Positions 36,431 to 46,468 are shown, numbered from the stretch's first letter. The stretch is DNA of 64,000 nt from Bacteroidota bacterium (GCA_021815405.1 JAKAGV010000001.1:1-64000), one strand, 5' to 3'. Notes: generated from the letters alone by a model not told the origin. Translations and numbers: made by a program.

Positions 36431-37813
36431 GTGGGTAAATTAGTATTCATAGTAGATGATGAACAAGCGATTTCCAAACTGCTCACCTATTGGGTGAAAG
36501 ATAAATGGAAATATGATACTGAAGTTTTTTCAAACGGCGAAGATGTTCTGCGCCGGTTGACAGTAAAACCTGATCTAATTCTACTTGATATAATGCTTCC
36601 CGGGATGGATGGCATTGAAGTTCTTAAAAAAGTTAAGCAGTTCGATGAGAATATCCCGGTAATCATGCTGTCTGCCCAGGGCAGCATTGAGGTGGCAGTG
36701 GATGCACTAAGATTGGGAGCTTTTGATTATTTCCCGAAGCCAATCGATATCCAGCGCCTGGAACCGGCTATCAAAAACGCAATTAAGAATTATGAGCTAA
36801 CAAAAGAACTTGAGAACTTAAAGGAAAATGTAAAGCGCGAATATAGCTTTGACAATATTATTTCTGCTGATGGAAAGATGCAGGACGTTTTCAAGCTTGT
36901 ATCCAAAGTTTTGAATAACGAAATAACAGTTTTAATCCATGGTGAAAGCGGTACTGGTAAGGAATTGATTGCAAGGGCAATCCATTATAACGGAAGAAGG
37001 AAAGATAAACCGTTCATCGTAGTAAACTGCGCTTCCATTCCCAGGGAACTGCTGGAAAGCGAATTATTCGGACATGAGAAAGGGTCGTTCACCGGTGCTT
37101 ATCAGAAAAAACTTGGAAAGTTTGAGCTTGCAAACGGAGGGACAATTTTTCTTGATGAAGTAGGCGAGCTTGAAATGATGCTTCAGGCAAAACTGCTGCG
37201 TGTAATACAGGAACGTGAATTTGAGCGTGTAGGCGGGACTGAACTTATCAAAACGGATGTTCGTATTATTTCTGCAACAAACCGCGATCTTAAACATGCT
37301 GTCGAAAATAAAGAATTCAGAGAAGATTTATTTTACAGATTAAATTCTTTTCCGATTGTTGTGCCTCCGCTTAGGCAAAGAAAGGGAGATATTCTTGTAT
37401 TAGCACAAAACTTCCTTATTAATTTTAACAATAAACTTGGCAAGAATGTAAAAGGATTTTCCAAAAAAGCACTGAAGCTGATATACGATTACAACTGGCC
37501 CGGTAACGTCCGCGAAATGGAAAATATGATTGAACGCTGCTTAATCATATGTGAAAAAGATACAATTGACATTGATGATTTGCCGTCGCATATTAGAACT
37601 GCGGAACCAGCTAACAATGCCGATTTCAGCACAGCATTATTCAGCGATGATAACATAGTTCCTTTCGAGAGGCTCAAGGAAGAATCGATACGGCACGCTC
37701 TAAAAGTAACTAATGGAAATATTGTTGAAGCTGCTAAAAAGCTGCAGCTTGGCAGAGCAACAATTTACCGCTTAATGGAAAAGTATAATATAGAAAATCG
37801 TTCATTCGAATGA
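36431..37813 (+). CDS. NtrC-type sigma-54-dependent response regulator
   Basis: A 460-residue regulator: receiver domain with phospho-acceptor Asp53 (LLDIMLPGMDG), AAA+ domain with Walker A GESGTGKE (about 170-177) and the sigma-54 contact loop GSFTGA (about 218-223, serine replacing the usual first alanine, a common variant), and a Fis-type helix-turn-helix at the C-terminus (about 420-458). GTG at 36431 is chosen as start because GAGGGA sits just before it; TTG at 36419 is also open. It would activate RpoN promoters in response to the kinase upstream. Confidence 0.93.
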   Translation: MGKLVFIVDDEQAISKLLTYWVKDKWKYDTEVFSNGEDVLRRLTVKPDLILLDIMLPGMDGIEVLKKVKQFDENIPVIMLSAQGSIEVAVDALRLGAFDYFPKPIDIQRLEPAIKNAIKNYELTKELENLKENVKREYSFDNIISADGKMQDVFKLVSKVLNNEITVLIHGESGTGKELIARAIHYNGRRKDKPFIVVNCASIPRELLESELFGHEKGSFTGAYQKKLGKFELANGGTIFLDEVGELEMMLQAKLLRVIQEREFERVGGTELIKTDVRIISATNRDLKHAVENKEFREDLFYRLNSFPIVVPPLRQRKGDILVLAQNFLINFNNKLGKNVKGFSKKALKLIYDYNWPGNVREMENMIERCLIICEKDTIDIDDLPSHIRTAEPANNADFSTALFSDDNIVPFERLKEESIRHALKVTNGNIVEAAKKLQLGRATIYRLMEKYNIENRSFE

Positions 37814-37843
37814 AAAAGTAAAAAATAATTGTCAGGTAACAGT

Positions 37844-38182
37844 ATGGATTTTATAAGAGAAAAGCATGGCGACATAATAGTTGAAGTTGTTAACCTTACC
37901 CGGGCAACCCTGAAGGAAGCGGAGGAGTTTAAACAAACATTAACTCAAGATATCGAGATGGGTGCCAGAAAAATAGTTGTTGATCTTGCCGAGTGCGAGT
38001 TTATAGATTCAACCTTTTTAGGAGCACTTGTAGTCTCTCTAAAAAAGATAACAAATTTAGCAGGAGATTTAAGGCTAGTTGGGTTCCAGCCTGCAGTTCA
38101 TTCCATGTTCGAGCTTACACGAATGTACAGAGTCTTCGAAGCTTATAAAACAAAAGAAGAGGCTATCAAAAGCTTCGATTAG
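37844..38182 (+). CDS. STAS-domain anti-sigma-factor antagonist
   Basis: A 112-residue single STAS domain with the phosphorylation site region AECEFIDSTFLGALV (Ser56/Thr57). In partner-switching systems such a protein is phosphorylated by an anti-sigma kinase and dephosphorylated by a PP2C phosphatase; a PP2C protein is encoded 6 bases downstream. The matching anti-sigma kinase is not in the window. ATG at 37844 is preferred over TTG at 37829 because AGGTAA precedes it. Confidence 0.9.
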   Translation: MDFIREKHGDIIVEVVNLTRATLKEAEEFKQTLTQDIEMGARKIVVDLAECEFIDSTFLGALVVSLKKITNLAGDLRLVGFQPAVHSMFELTRMYRVFEAYKTKEEAIKSFD

Positions 38183-38188
38183 TAAAAT

Positions 38189-39754
38189 ATGCCAAACGAT
38201 GAAAAGAAAAACATCCTGGTAATAGATGATGACATTACAATCAGGAAATTACTAAACCATCATTTAAAGAAAAATAATTACACCGTATTTGAAGCCGACG
38301 GCGCTTATCCGGCATTTGAACAGCTGAAAAAGGAGAATATTAATTTAGTCCTTTGCGACGTAACGATGGATGAGATGGATGGATTTACGTTCTGCAAGAA
38401 AGTGAGGGAAAATGAAAACTACCGAGCCTTGCCTTTCGTTTTTGTTACAGCTAAAACTAGTATGGAGGATAAGTCTAAAGCACTTGAAGCAGGCGGAGAC
38501 GATATTATAACCAAGCCCTTTGATATAAATGAACTACTCCTGAAAATTCAGGCTTTGATGCGCAGAGCAGAGATTTACAAAGTGTACGGCACTAAAAAGA
38601 GCTTAGAACAATCCTTTACTCAGACTACCTCAAAAATACTTTTAGTAGATGATGACCAATCACTGGCAAAATTGTTTGAATATAATTTGAAGAAAGCCGG
38701 CTTCGACTGCCATACTGCATTTAGTGCGCAGGAAGGATTAGATAAAGCAAAGGCGATCCAGCCTGACATAATAATTTCTGATATTATGATGCCGCAAGTT
38801 GATGGATTCGAATTTAGAAAGAGACTTCTTGCAGACGAAAATCTTAGATCTATCCCCTTTGTCTTTCTGACATCTAAAAACGAAGAGGATGATATCCTAG
38901 ACGGTTATGATCTTGGCATTGCCGATTATGTCTTGAAGACTGCCGGTCCTAGGGTCGTTGTAGCAAAAGTATCGGCAATAATTAAAAGCCTTGGTAAAGA
39001 AAGGCAGAAAATTGTCTCGGAACTCCATCATGCGGCAGACTCACTGCGTGTTAAGGTTGTACCGGACAATAGTCCTGTATTTGAAGGTTTCGAAATTGAA
39101 CACTGGCATGTCCCGTTCCATGGAATTCCCGGAGGTGATTTTATTGATTACTTTCGAATGGATGAGGATAATTTAGCTGTAGTTCTAGGTGATGTTATGG
39201 GTAAGAAATGGGGTGCTTGGTATTTTGCATTTGCTTATGCCGGTTACGTTAGGAGCGCTATTAGAGTTGCTCTTCAAACCACAAAAGAATTTTCTCCTAG
39301 TGATATTCTTGAGCAGGTTAATAGGTCTGTTTATCAGGATGCCAAAGTCTCAGAGGTGTTTGCAACTTTATCTATAATTACCATAAACAAAAAAAACAGG
39401 ACATTAAAATATACCGGGGCGGGAGATTTGCCCGTTATTTATAAGAATTCATCATTAGACACAGTTTCTAAAATAAAATCAAATGGTTTGCTGTTAGGTT
39501 TTGCTGAAAGTGGGAGTTATGAAGATTCCAGTATTAACCTGAATATCGGTGATTTTATATTGCTCGTTACTGATGGAATAATAGAATCCCGTAATGCCCA
39601 GGGTGAGCAATTTGGAGCCAACCGGATGGAAGAAATAATTAAAAACATAAAACCAGACCAGAAGCCGCTTAGTGTTCTAAAAGAAGCCTTTAATGCCTTT
39701 ACTGAGGGTAAATTTGAAGACGACATAAGTCTAATTGAAATTAAGGCAATCTAA
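38189..39754 (+). CDS. Double-receiver PP2C (SpoIIE-type) phosphatase
   Basis: A 521-residue protein with two receiver domains (about 8-125 with acceptor in LVLCDVTMDEMDG; about 148-265 with IIISDIMMPQVDG) followed by a SpoIIE/PP2C phosphatase domain (about 300-520) with metal-site residues in GGDFIDYF, LGDVMGKKWG, TDGIIE and DDISLIEI. This is the RsbU/IcfG-like output of a partner switch: phosphorylation of the receivers would control dephosphorylation of the STAS protein. Two receivers in series are unusual and could combine two signals. Confidence 0.92.
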   Translation: MPNDEKKNILVIDDDITIRKLLNHHLKKNNYTVFEADGAYPAFEQLKKENINLVLCDVTMDEMDGFTFCKKVRENENYRALPFVFVTAKTSMEDKSKALEAGGDDIITKPFDINELLLKIQALMRRAEIYKVYGTKKSLEQSFTQTTSKILLVDDDQSLAKLFEYNLKKAGFDCHTAFSAQEGLDKAKAIQPDIIISDIMMPQVDGFEFRKRLLADENLRSIPFVFLTSKNEEDDILDGYDLGIADYVLKTAGPRVVVAKVSAIIKSLGKERQKIVSELHHAADSLRVKVVPDNSPVFEGFEIEHWHVPFHGIPGGDFIDYFRMDEDNLAVVLGDVMGKKWGAWYFAFAYAGYVRSAIRVALQTTKEFSPSDILEQVNRSVYQDAKVSEVFATLSIITINKKNRTLKYTGAGDLPVIYKNSSLDTVSKIKSNGLLLGFAESGSYEDSSINLNIGDFILLVTDGIIESRNAQGEQFGANRMEEIIKNIKPDQKPLSVLKEAFNAFTEGKFEDDISLIEIKAI

Positions 39755-39896
39755 GAAAAAATTTACTTTTACAAAATTTTTTTATAGATTTTATAAAATA
39801 TTTTCCCAAACCTGTAATTTTCGTTCTATAATTTATACTGAATTAATTTTTTTTTGGTGAGAAAAAGTAATTTTTATTAAACATGGAGGGATGTTT

Positions 39897-40172
39897 ATGA
39901 AAGGTGTATTATCCTCAAAGCTTGAAGCTACTAAAAGCAGAGAGGGGACTAAATCATTTTTATTAGATTATATTTTTTATCCAATTCGTTCCGGAATTCT
40001 AGGATTTGTTTCGTTTTTTATTGTTCTGGCGGCAGCTAAATACCTTGGCTCGCTATTAAGAACTTCTGGATCTTTCAAAATTGATGGAGTAGATTTTCTC
40101 CTTTCTTTAATGGGATTTATCCTGGTTTTTCTAATTAAATTTTTAGAAAATTTTAAAGAGGAATCTTCTTAG
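39897..40172 (+). CDS. Small membrane protein, unknown function
   Basis: A 91-residue protein with two membrane helices (about 23-46 and 61-83) and charged ends. I recognise no family. ATG at 39897 is chosen over 39891 because the site GGAGGG (39885-39890) would be too close to the first ATG. Its stop overlaps the stop of the convergent prfA by 3 bases. It follows the signalling block after 142 bases and may or may not belong to it. Confidence 0.7.
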   Translation: MKGVLSSKLEATKSREGTKSFLLDYIFYPIRSGILGFVSFFIVLAAAKYLGSLLRTSGSFKIDGVDFLLSLMGFILVFLIKFLENFKEESS

Positions 40173-41248
40173 ATTTCTGCGCTGGCTTGAAGCTTTTCGG
40201 TCCGGTCCGCAATCTTTATTTGTTCGATTAATTCTGAAATATCGCCTTCCATTATATTGGAAAGATTATACAGCGTTAAACCGATGCGGTGATCAGTAAC
40301 TCTGTTTTGCGGGTAATTGTAAGTCCTTATCTTATCGCTGCGATCTCCGCTTCGAACCATTGATTTTCTTTGAGCAGAGATCTCTGCATCCTGCTCTTTC
40401 TGTTTCGCATCGAAGAGACGTGCACGAAGAACCTTCATAGCTTTTTGTCGGTTCTTTAACTGTGATCGCTCATCCTGGCATTGTACAACAATACCTGTAG
40501 GTATGTGAGTAATGCGGACGGCTGTTTCTACTTTATTTACATTTTGTCCGCCTGCCCCACCGGATCTAAAAATATCAATCCGCAGGTCATTCGGGTTTAT
40601 TTCAATTTGTACGTCTTCAGCTTCTGGAAGCACTGCTACTGAAGCTGCAGAAGTATGAACTCTTCCGTTTGCTTCGGTTTCCGGAACTCTTTGAACACGA
40701 TGGACTCCGCTTTCGAACTTCAGCTCGCTAAAAACATTTTCGCCATTAATTGAGAACACCGCTTCCTTTATTCCGCCGCGACCCGTATCGTTAATATCGA
40801 TAAGTTCAACTCTCCATCCTTTTTTTTCAGCGTACCTGTTATACATACGGAACAAATCACCGGCAAACAATGCTGCTTCTTCTCCGCCTGTACCGGCGCG
40901 GATTTCCATTATTACATCTTTATTATCATTTGGATCTTTCGGGAGTAAAAGGATTTTTATCTCCTCTTCAAGCAATATTTTTTTCCCTTCTAATTCAGCA
41001 AGTTCTGATTCTGCAAGTGATGAAAGCTCTTTGTCAAGTCCGGCTTCAATAATTTCTTTATTGCCTTCAATATTATTGAGTACGTGCTCATATTTTTCGT
41101 AGGCACGGACGATCCCCTCTAACTCGCTTCTTTCACGGCTTAGACTTACAATCTTATCTCTATCGTTTAGATATGCCGGATCTGAAAGCTGCTGGTTAAT
41201 TCTCTCAAACTTGTCTTTTATTTTTCTTAGTCGTTCTAATAATTCCAT
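40169..41248 (-). CDS. prfA: Peptide chain release factor 1
   Basis: A 359-residue class I release factor. The GGQ motif is in SGGAGGQNVNKVETA (about 228-242) and the stop-codon reading PxT motif appears as PET in RVQRVPETEANGRVHTSAAS, where PAT is usual. It ends translation at UAA and UAG. Length is normal. Confidence 0.96.
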   Translation of the reverse strand: MELLERLRKIKDKFERINQQLSDPAYLNDRDKIVSLSRERSELEGIVRAYEKYEHVLNNIEGNKEIIEAGLDKELSSLAESELAELEGKKILLEEEIKILLLPKDPNDNKDVIMEIRAGTGGEEAALFAGDLFRMYNRYAEKKGWRVELIDINDTGRGGIKEAVFSINGENVFSELKFESGVHRVQRVPETEANGRVHTSAASVAVLPEAEDVQIEINPNDLRIDIFRSGGAGGQNVNKVETAVRITHIPTGIVVQCQDERSQLKNRQKAMKVLRARLFDAKQKEQDAEISAQRKSMVRSGDRSDKIRTYNYPQNRVTDHRIGLTLYNLSNIMEGDISELIEQIKIADRTEKLQASAEI

Positions 41249-41386
41249 AAGTAAATTTATTTTTCAAAGCCAAATATACCAAACAAGCGAGTTAAAATCT
41301 AAGTAAGAAAATGTGATACCTTTAATTCGAATATGAAATCCGCAAGATATTTTTATATGTTTGGACTGCAAAAATATCTTATTAAG

Positions 41387-42616
41387 ATGAAGAAATTCGA
41401 GATACCAAATTTTTATAGAAGCTCATTTATATCAAAGATAAAGGATGCCAGGAAAATTGACGATCCGCTTAAGAAAGATTTCTCTCCTACAATTTTGGAT
41501 TTTGGTCCTGTCAGATTTTTAATTGCGCGTCATTTCGGATTCTGTTACGGGGTTGAGAATGCTATTGAGATTGCATATAAAACAATCGAGGAAAATCCGG
41601 ATAAAAGGATTTTCCTTCTCAGCGAAATGGTTCATAATCCGGAGGTAAATAAAGAACTAAAAAGCCTGGGAGTAAAATTTTTAATGGATACATCAGGCAA
41701 GCAAATTATAGATTGGCAGGAACTAAGTAAAGATGACATTGTTATTATACCGGCTTTTGGAACAACAATTGAAATCCAAGAAAAACTAAATGAAATTGGA
41801 ATTGATCCTTACAGCTACAATACAACATGCCCATTTGTAGAGCGGGTTTGGAACCGCTCAAACAAACTCGGCGAGGAAAATTTTACGGTTGTTATCCACG
41901 GCAAGCATTTTCATGAAGAGACTCGGGCTACTTTTTCCCACACTATTAAAAATGCAAAAGCTGTTGTTGTAAAAAATATTGAAGAAACAAAGTTCCTATC
42001 CTCTATAATACTTGGTGAGAAAAGTGAAAATGAATTTTATTCTTACTTCGAAGGAAAATATTCCGTAGGATTCGATATTAAAAAGGATCTGGAAAAAATT
42101 GGAGTAGTAAACCAAACGACTATGCTTGCTTCAGAAACTCAAGCAATCGCAGATATTCTTAAGCAAACAATGATTAAAAAATTCGGTGAACAAAACATAA
42201 AAGAACACTTTGCCGATACCCGTGATACGCTTTGCTATGCTACCAACGACAATCAGGAAGCAACATATGGTTTATTAAAAGAACGTGCTGATTTTGCAAT
42301 TGTGGTTGGAGGATATAATAGCAGCAATACCGGTCATATTGTTGAGCTTTGTTCGGAAAAGTTAATGACCTATTTTATTTCCTCTGCTGAAAAGATTTTG
42401 TCCCGCAATCGTATTACTCATTTCGATATCGAATCAAAGAAGGAAATTATAACAGAAAATTTTCTACCTAATAAATATAAAGTGGATATTATTTTAACAA
42501 GCGGCGCTTCATGCCCGGATGCAGTCGTAGATCAAGTTCTTCAAAAGCTGCTTTCCTTTTTTAACGGAGCCAAAGATATGGGCTCTGTACTGGAAGAAGT
42601 TCTGAAGACAAATTAA
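41387..42616 (+). CDS. ispH: 4-hydroxy-3-methylbut-2-enyl diphosphate reductase
   Basis: A 409-residue iron-sulfur enzyme for the last step of the methylerythritol isoprenoid route. The three cluster cysteines are in HFGFCYGVENAIEIA, YNTTCPFVERVW and TSGASCPDAVVDQ. It is of the long type (about 400 residues), also known from cyanobacteria and plants, rather than the short enterobacterial type of about 315. ATG at 41387 is preferred; an in-frame ATG at 41333 would add 18 residues without support. Confidence 0.94.
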   Translation: MKKFEIPNFYRSSFISKIKDARKIDDPLKKDFSPTILDFGPVRFLIARHFGFCYGVENAIEIAYKTIEENPDKRIFLLSEMVHNPEVNKELKSLGVKFLMDTSGKQIIDWQELSKDDIVIIPAFGTTIEIQEKLNEIGIDPYSYNTTCPFVERVWNRSNKLGEENFTVVIHGKHFHEETRATFSHTIKNAKAVVVKNIEETKFLSSIILGEKSENEFYSYFEGKYSVGFDIKKDLEKIGVVNQTTMLASETQAIADILKQTMIKKFGEQNIKEHFADTRDTLCYATNDNQEATYGLLKERADFAIVVGGYNSSNTGHIVELCSEKLMTYFISSAEKILSRNRITHFDIESKKEIITENFLPNKYKVDIILTSGASCPDAVVDQVLQKLLSFFNGAKDMGSVLEEVLKTN

Positions 42617-42636
42617 AAACCAATAAAATATTTATC

Positions 42637-42685
42637 CTAATCGTAATCCTAACCGAAAATTTGTTTCGGTTAAAATTACGATTAG
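42637..42685. terminator. Large inverted repeat between convergent ispH and DsbD-like genes
   Basis: CTAATCGTAAT (42637-42647) pairs with ATTACGATTAG (42675-42685), and inside it AACCGAAA pairs with TTTCGGTT. Together they give a long near-perfect hairpin. It lies between two genes that face each other, so a bidirectional terminator is likely, although no clean T run follows. Confidence 0.6.
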
Positions 42686-42699
42686 TAAATCTATTCCAT

Positions 42700-43182
42700 T
42701 TATTTTTTGATCTTCAAGCTAATTGAAAAGTTCTTCGAGGTTGGAAATAAACAAGTTTGGTTATTACACGGCTGATATTGAACCTCCCCATCTACCTTCA
42801 AAGCTTTTGCTTTAAAATCTTTTTTCACCATAAACTGAATTTTTAAGCTTGCTTCACCTTCGTATAAAGCCATCTGAGATTGTGAAAACTGCAGCTTAGT
42901 AATTACCGGTTCGGGATAAATTATCTTTTTGATTTGAATATTTGGATTGTTCTTAAACGAAATTACAGTCGGAGATAAATTCTCATCCAGAGGCTTGTTA
43001 GCATTTATATGCCATCCGTTTTTAATCTGAAGAATTATCTCGGCTTCGGTTATTTTGTTTGAAGAAACAACTTTGGGGACTTTTACTTTTACATCTACAA
43101 CTTTATCAGATGTGGATTGAGGAAAAATTATTCCTGTAAAGAAGATTAGAAAAAATGGCAAATAGAATTTATTAAGTTTCAT
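42700..43182 (-). CDS. DsbD N-terminal-like periplasmic protein
   Basis: A 160-residue secreted protein: signal peptide (about 1-21, ending IIFPQS), then an immunoglobulin-like fold like the N-terminal domain of DsbD, with NGWHINANKP and the cysteine pair in YQPCNNQTCLFP. In DsbD this domain passes electrons to periplasmic thiol proteins; here the membrane and C-terminal thioredoxin domains are missing, so it probably works with the thioredoxin-like protein encoded 25 bases upstream. An ATG at 43197 is also possible. Confidence 0.8.
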   Translation of the reverse strand: MKLNKFYLPFFLIFFTGIIFPQSTSDKVVDVKVKVPKVVSSNKITEAEIILQIKNGWHINANKPLDENLSPTVISFKNNPNIQIKKIIYPEPVITKLQFSQSQMALYEGEASLKIQFMVKKDFKAKALKVDGEVQYQPCNNQTCLFPTSKNFSISLKIKK

Positions 43183-43206
43183 AAAAAATATAGGCATAGT
43201 TTATTT

Positions 43207-45216
43207 TTATTTACTTCCAACATTCACAGAACTTTTGGGAACATCTACATAAAATGATTGCAGCACATCCTTGGTATCATTATTCTGAATCCACGCAGCA
43301 ACAGCAAGGTTGTTTCGGTCTATTTTATCTGTACGCTGGTTCCATCCTTTAAAAGGAACACCTTGTCTCCATGAAGCATCCTTTGTAGGATTATCAAGAT
43401 AGGCGGAAAGATTTTTTTCAATTTCCTCTACATTAAAAGACTCTGAAAACTTTTCATTTTTCTTGTCCATAGATAAAGGAATTCCATCAGCTCCTTTTAT
43501 TAAATTACGAACCACGAACATATGTTTTGTTATGCCGTTACTTCCATTGTAATGGATTGATTTCTCAACGAGCGCAATATGAAGGGACAAATCTTTATTT
43601 AGTTTTTTCTCTTTGGTCAATGTAAGATTAACTTTTACTTGATTTCCGGATTGATCAGCAGTTCCAGAAATTTTTACAGCGGGTTTTCCATCAAAGTATT
43701 TATCAATTGAATACTTGTAAATATTAAATCTATTTGCGGCAAGAAACTTTGGACCGCCGCCGGTTATTTTTTCCTTACCATCAAAAATAACAGTTGGAGT
43801 ACCGAAATTCCCCCCGTAAAATTTGTAACGCGCAAAAGTATCCGGATTGGTCATCGGATCCGGGGCAGGAATGTGTACGTGATATTCAAGTATTACAACC
43901 TCATTTCTTGGATAATATTCTGACAGAATATCGAAAGCATTATCGGCGGCTGCACACGGCGGGCACTGCGCACCGGTAAATAGTTCAGCCAAAACTACAT
44001 TGCCATTTGTCTTTCCGTTAAAATGTCCGGGATTAAAGGAACTGAGTTCTTCCTGCCTTTTCGAAATTAATTTTTGGATTTCATCATTTGAAATTTTTTC
44101 TTTATCGGCAAACTTATTAAGCTCACGAGTAATTTTATCCGAAGGATATGCTACTGAACCGTTGATAAATGCCTCCAAAGCTTTTTTGTTGTCGCCGGTT
44201 TTAATATAAGTTTGTGCTAATGAGTACCAAAAATCTCCATCCCATGGATCAGCAAGATCTTCAACAGATTGAAATTCTTTTAAAGCTTCTTTATCTTTTC
44301 CTTCGGCTGAAAGAACTAATGCATAATTCTTAGCATACAAGACTTTATCTTCAATGGAAGAATTTTTATTTAAAGATGAAAGAGCCTCCTTAGCCCATTT
44401 GCTTGCCTGAGGAAAATCCGATCCTGTGTAAGCAAGAAATGCTGCCGCAATTGAGTGAACTTTATTCTGATCTTCGTCTTGAGATTTTTCTAGAAAATTT
44501 TTCAAGACAGAATTAACGATTTCATTTCTAAGGTTTTGTTTTTCTTTTTCGTTTGTCTTTTCTTCCAAAATCCATTTGTTAAAGTTTGATAGAGCTTCAT
44601 CGGTACTTCCTAACAGAATTGCGTTAGCGGCAGTCTTTAGAGCATCTGTCTTTTGTCCTCCCGCGTTTAAATAAATTGCAAGGTTGGATTGATATGAAGG
44701 TTCTTCCATATTTCCAGAGACTGCTTCTTTTTCCAAAGTGATGGCAGAATCAATTTTACCGAGATCATAAAGTACTAATGCCTGAGTATCAAGGAATCTT
44801 CCACGTACTCTTAAGTTCATCTGACCGGTTGCATCTGCTACTCTTTGTGAATAAACTAATGCGGTATCCAAGCCGACCTTTTTCTTTGCCAGATCATATG
44901 CAATGTTATTGTAAATATTTACTCTTGCGCCTATTGGAAATGATTGAGCTGCAGAATCAGCAAATACAAGTGCCAGATCTACTTTGTTCAAATCAAGGTA
45001 GGCTGTGAATATTTCGTAATAAGCATAAGGTATGTATTGGCTAGATGGAAAATCTATTAAGAAACTTTTGAAAGCTTCGACCTTTTGGTTTCCGTCTTTT
45101 ATGCTTTCATATTTTTCAAATGCCTGCACATCCTGAGCTTTAACAACAGATGTTATGGAAAAGAGAAGGGAAAAAAGAACTGCGGCTAAAAATGCCCCTA
45201 TAAAATTGAACTTCAT
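43207..45216 (-). CDS. Secreted TPR/thioredoxin-like protein
   Basis: A 669-residue protein with signal peptide (about 1-28, ending VVKAQD), an N-terminal array of helical TPR-like repeats (about 35-385), a thioredoxin-like domain with active-site CPPC at 418-421 (TGAQCPPCAAADN) and a beta-rich C-terminal part (about 540-669). The ATG at 45216 is chosen because AAGGTG lies 6 bases before it. With the DsbD-like gene downstream it suggests a periplasmic redox pair. The substrate is unknown. Confidence 0.75.
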   Translation of the reverse strand: MKFNFIGAFLAAVLFSLLFSITSVVKAQDVQAFEKYESIKDGNQKVEAFKSFLIDFPSSQYIPYAYYEIFTAYLDLNKVDLALVFADSAAQSFPIGARVNIYNNIAYDLAKKKVGLDTALVYSQRVADATGQMNLRVRGRFLDTQALVLYDLGKIDSAITLEKEAVSGNMEEPSYQSNLAIYLNAGGQKTDALKTAANAILLGSTDEALSNFNKWILEEKTNEKEKQNLRNEIVNSVLKNFLEKSQDEDQNKVHSIAAAFLAYTGSDFPQASKWAKEALSSLNKNSSIEDKVLYAKNYALVLSAEGKDKEALKEFQSVEDLADPWDGDFWYSLAQTYIKTGDNKKALEAFINGSVAYPSDKITRELNKFADKEKISNDEIQKLISKRQEELSSFNPGHFNGKTNGNVVLAELFTGAQCPPCAAADNAFDILSEYYPRNEVVILEYHVHIPAPDPMTNPDTFARYKFYGGNFGTPTVIFDGKEKITGGGPKFLAANRFNIYKYSIDKYFDGKPAVKISGTADQSGNQVKVNLTLTKEKKLNKDLSLHIALVEKSIHYNGSNGITKHMFVVRNLIKGADGIPLSMDKKNEKFSESFNVEEIEKNLSAYLDNPTKDASWRQGVPFKGWNQRTDKIDRNNLAVAAWIQNNDTKDVLQSFYVDVPKSSVNVGSK

Positions 45217-45490
45217 TTCAATCACCTTTATTTAATTAGTGCAAAACTAAAAAATAAATCTTAGAAACCAAGCAGTAAATTGAAATTATTTTATCCACCA
45301 GGAAGTAGATAATAAGTTTTACAAATACTCTTCAACCGTGAAGATTGAAATATTGTAGACAAATCATATAAACAATAAGTAGATGAACGTGACTATATGT
45401 ATTTATGCCAATCCTTTAATTAGAAAATTATTTGTTATTCTTTAAGGGATTCGGTAATTTTAATATTCAAAAATCAAAGGTAAGGACGAA

Positions 45491-46468
45491 ATGCGAGCGA
45501 TTATACCGGTAGCTGGTTTGGGAAGCCGGTTAAAGCCTCATACTTATTCAACTCCTAAAGTCTTGTTAAATGTTGGAGGCAAGCCTATACTTGGGCACAT
45601 CCTTGATAAGCTTTTAGAGGAGGATGTTAAAAAAGCTACATTTGTTATAGGGCATCTCGGCGATAAAATTATCGATTACATTGAATCCTCTTACCCTTCT
45701 ATCAGTTCTGAATTTGTTGAACAGAAAGAAATGGAAGGACTAGGGCACGCAATTTACACTGCTATTCCTACTTTTGATGATGAAGAGATTTTTATAATTC
45801 TTGGAGATACGATTTTTGATGTTAACTTAAAAGAAGTCTTCAAGAAAAAGCGAACAGCCTTAGGTGTAAAAGAAGTTGATGATCCAAGAAGGTTTGGTGT
45901 TGCTGTAATGGAAAACGGTTTTATAAAAAGACTGGTTGAAAAACCGCAAAACCCTGTTTCCAATCTTGCATTAGTCGGTTTGTATTATATAGCTGATTCA
46001 TCAGCGCTGAAAAAAAGTTTAACTCAGCTTGTAGAAAAAAATGTAAGAACCAAAGGCGAGCTTCAGCTTACCGACGCATTGCAGATGATGCTGGATGACG
46101 GAGTGAAGATCGCTACTTTTCCGGTCGATGGATGGTATGACTGCGGAAAGCCGGAAACATTGCTTTCAACAAATCAATATCTGCTGGATCGAGAAAGTGT
46201 CAGCAAAAATTTTGATTCGGTAATAATCAACCATCCGGTGTTTATAGCCGAAGATGCTGAAATTTCAAATTCAGTGATTGGTCCTTATGCAACCATAGAC
46301 AGCGGCTGTAAAATAGATGAATGCATTATAAAAAATTCGATAATTGGTTCTAATGCCTTGATTTCAAAATCGCTTCTCGAGAATTCAATTATCGGAAGTA
46401 ATGCTGTTATTAACGGAATGTTTAAGAAGTTGAACGCCGGCGATTCATCTGAAATAGATTTTTATTAA
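45491..46468 (+). CDS. Sugar-phosphate nucleotidyltransferase with left-handed-helix tail
   Basis: A 325-residue protein: the nucleotide loop AGLGSRLKPHTYSTPKVLL at the start, LGDTIFDVNL and VDGWYDCGKPETLLSTN in the catalytic domain (about 1-235), and hexapeptide repeats (about 250-318, VIGPYATIDSGCKIDE). The substrate cannot be decided between glucose 1-phosphate and other sugar phosphates. It lies 30 bases before metK and may be cotranscribed. Confidence 0.9.
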   Translation: MRAIIPVAGLGSRLKPHTYSTPKVLLNVGGKPILGHILDKLLEEDVKKATFVIGHLGDKIIDYIESSYPSISSEFVEQKEMEGLGHAIYTAIPTFDDEEIFIILGDTIFDVNLKEVFKKKRTALGVKEVDDPRRFGVAVMENGFIKRLVEKPQNPVSNLALVGLYYIADSSALKKSLTQLVEKNVRTKGELQLTDALQMMLDDGVKIATFPVDGWYDCGKPETLLSTNQYLLDRESVSKNFDSVIINHPVFIAEDAEISNSVIGPYATIDSGCKIDECIIKNSIIGSNALISKSLLENSIIGSNAVINGMFKKLNAGDSSEIDFY

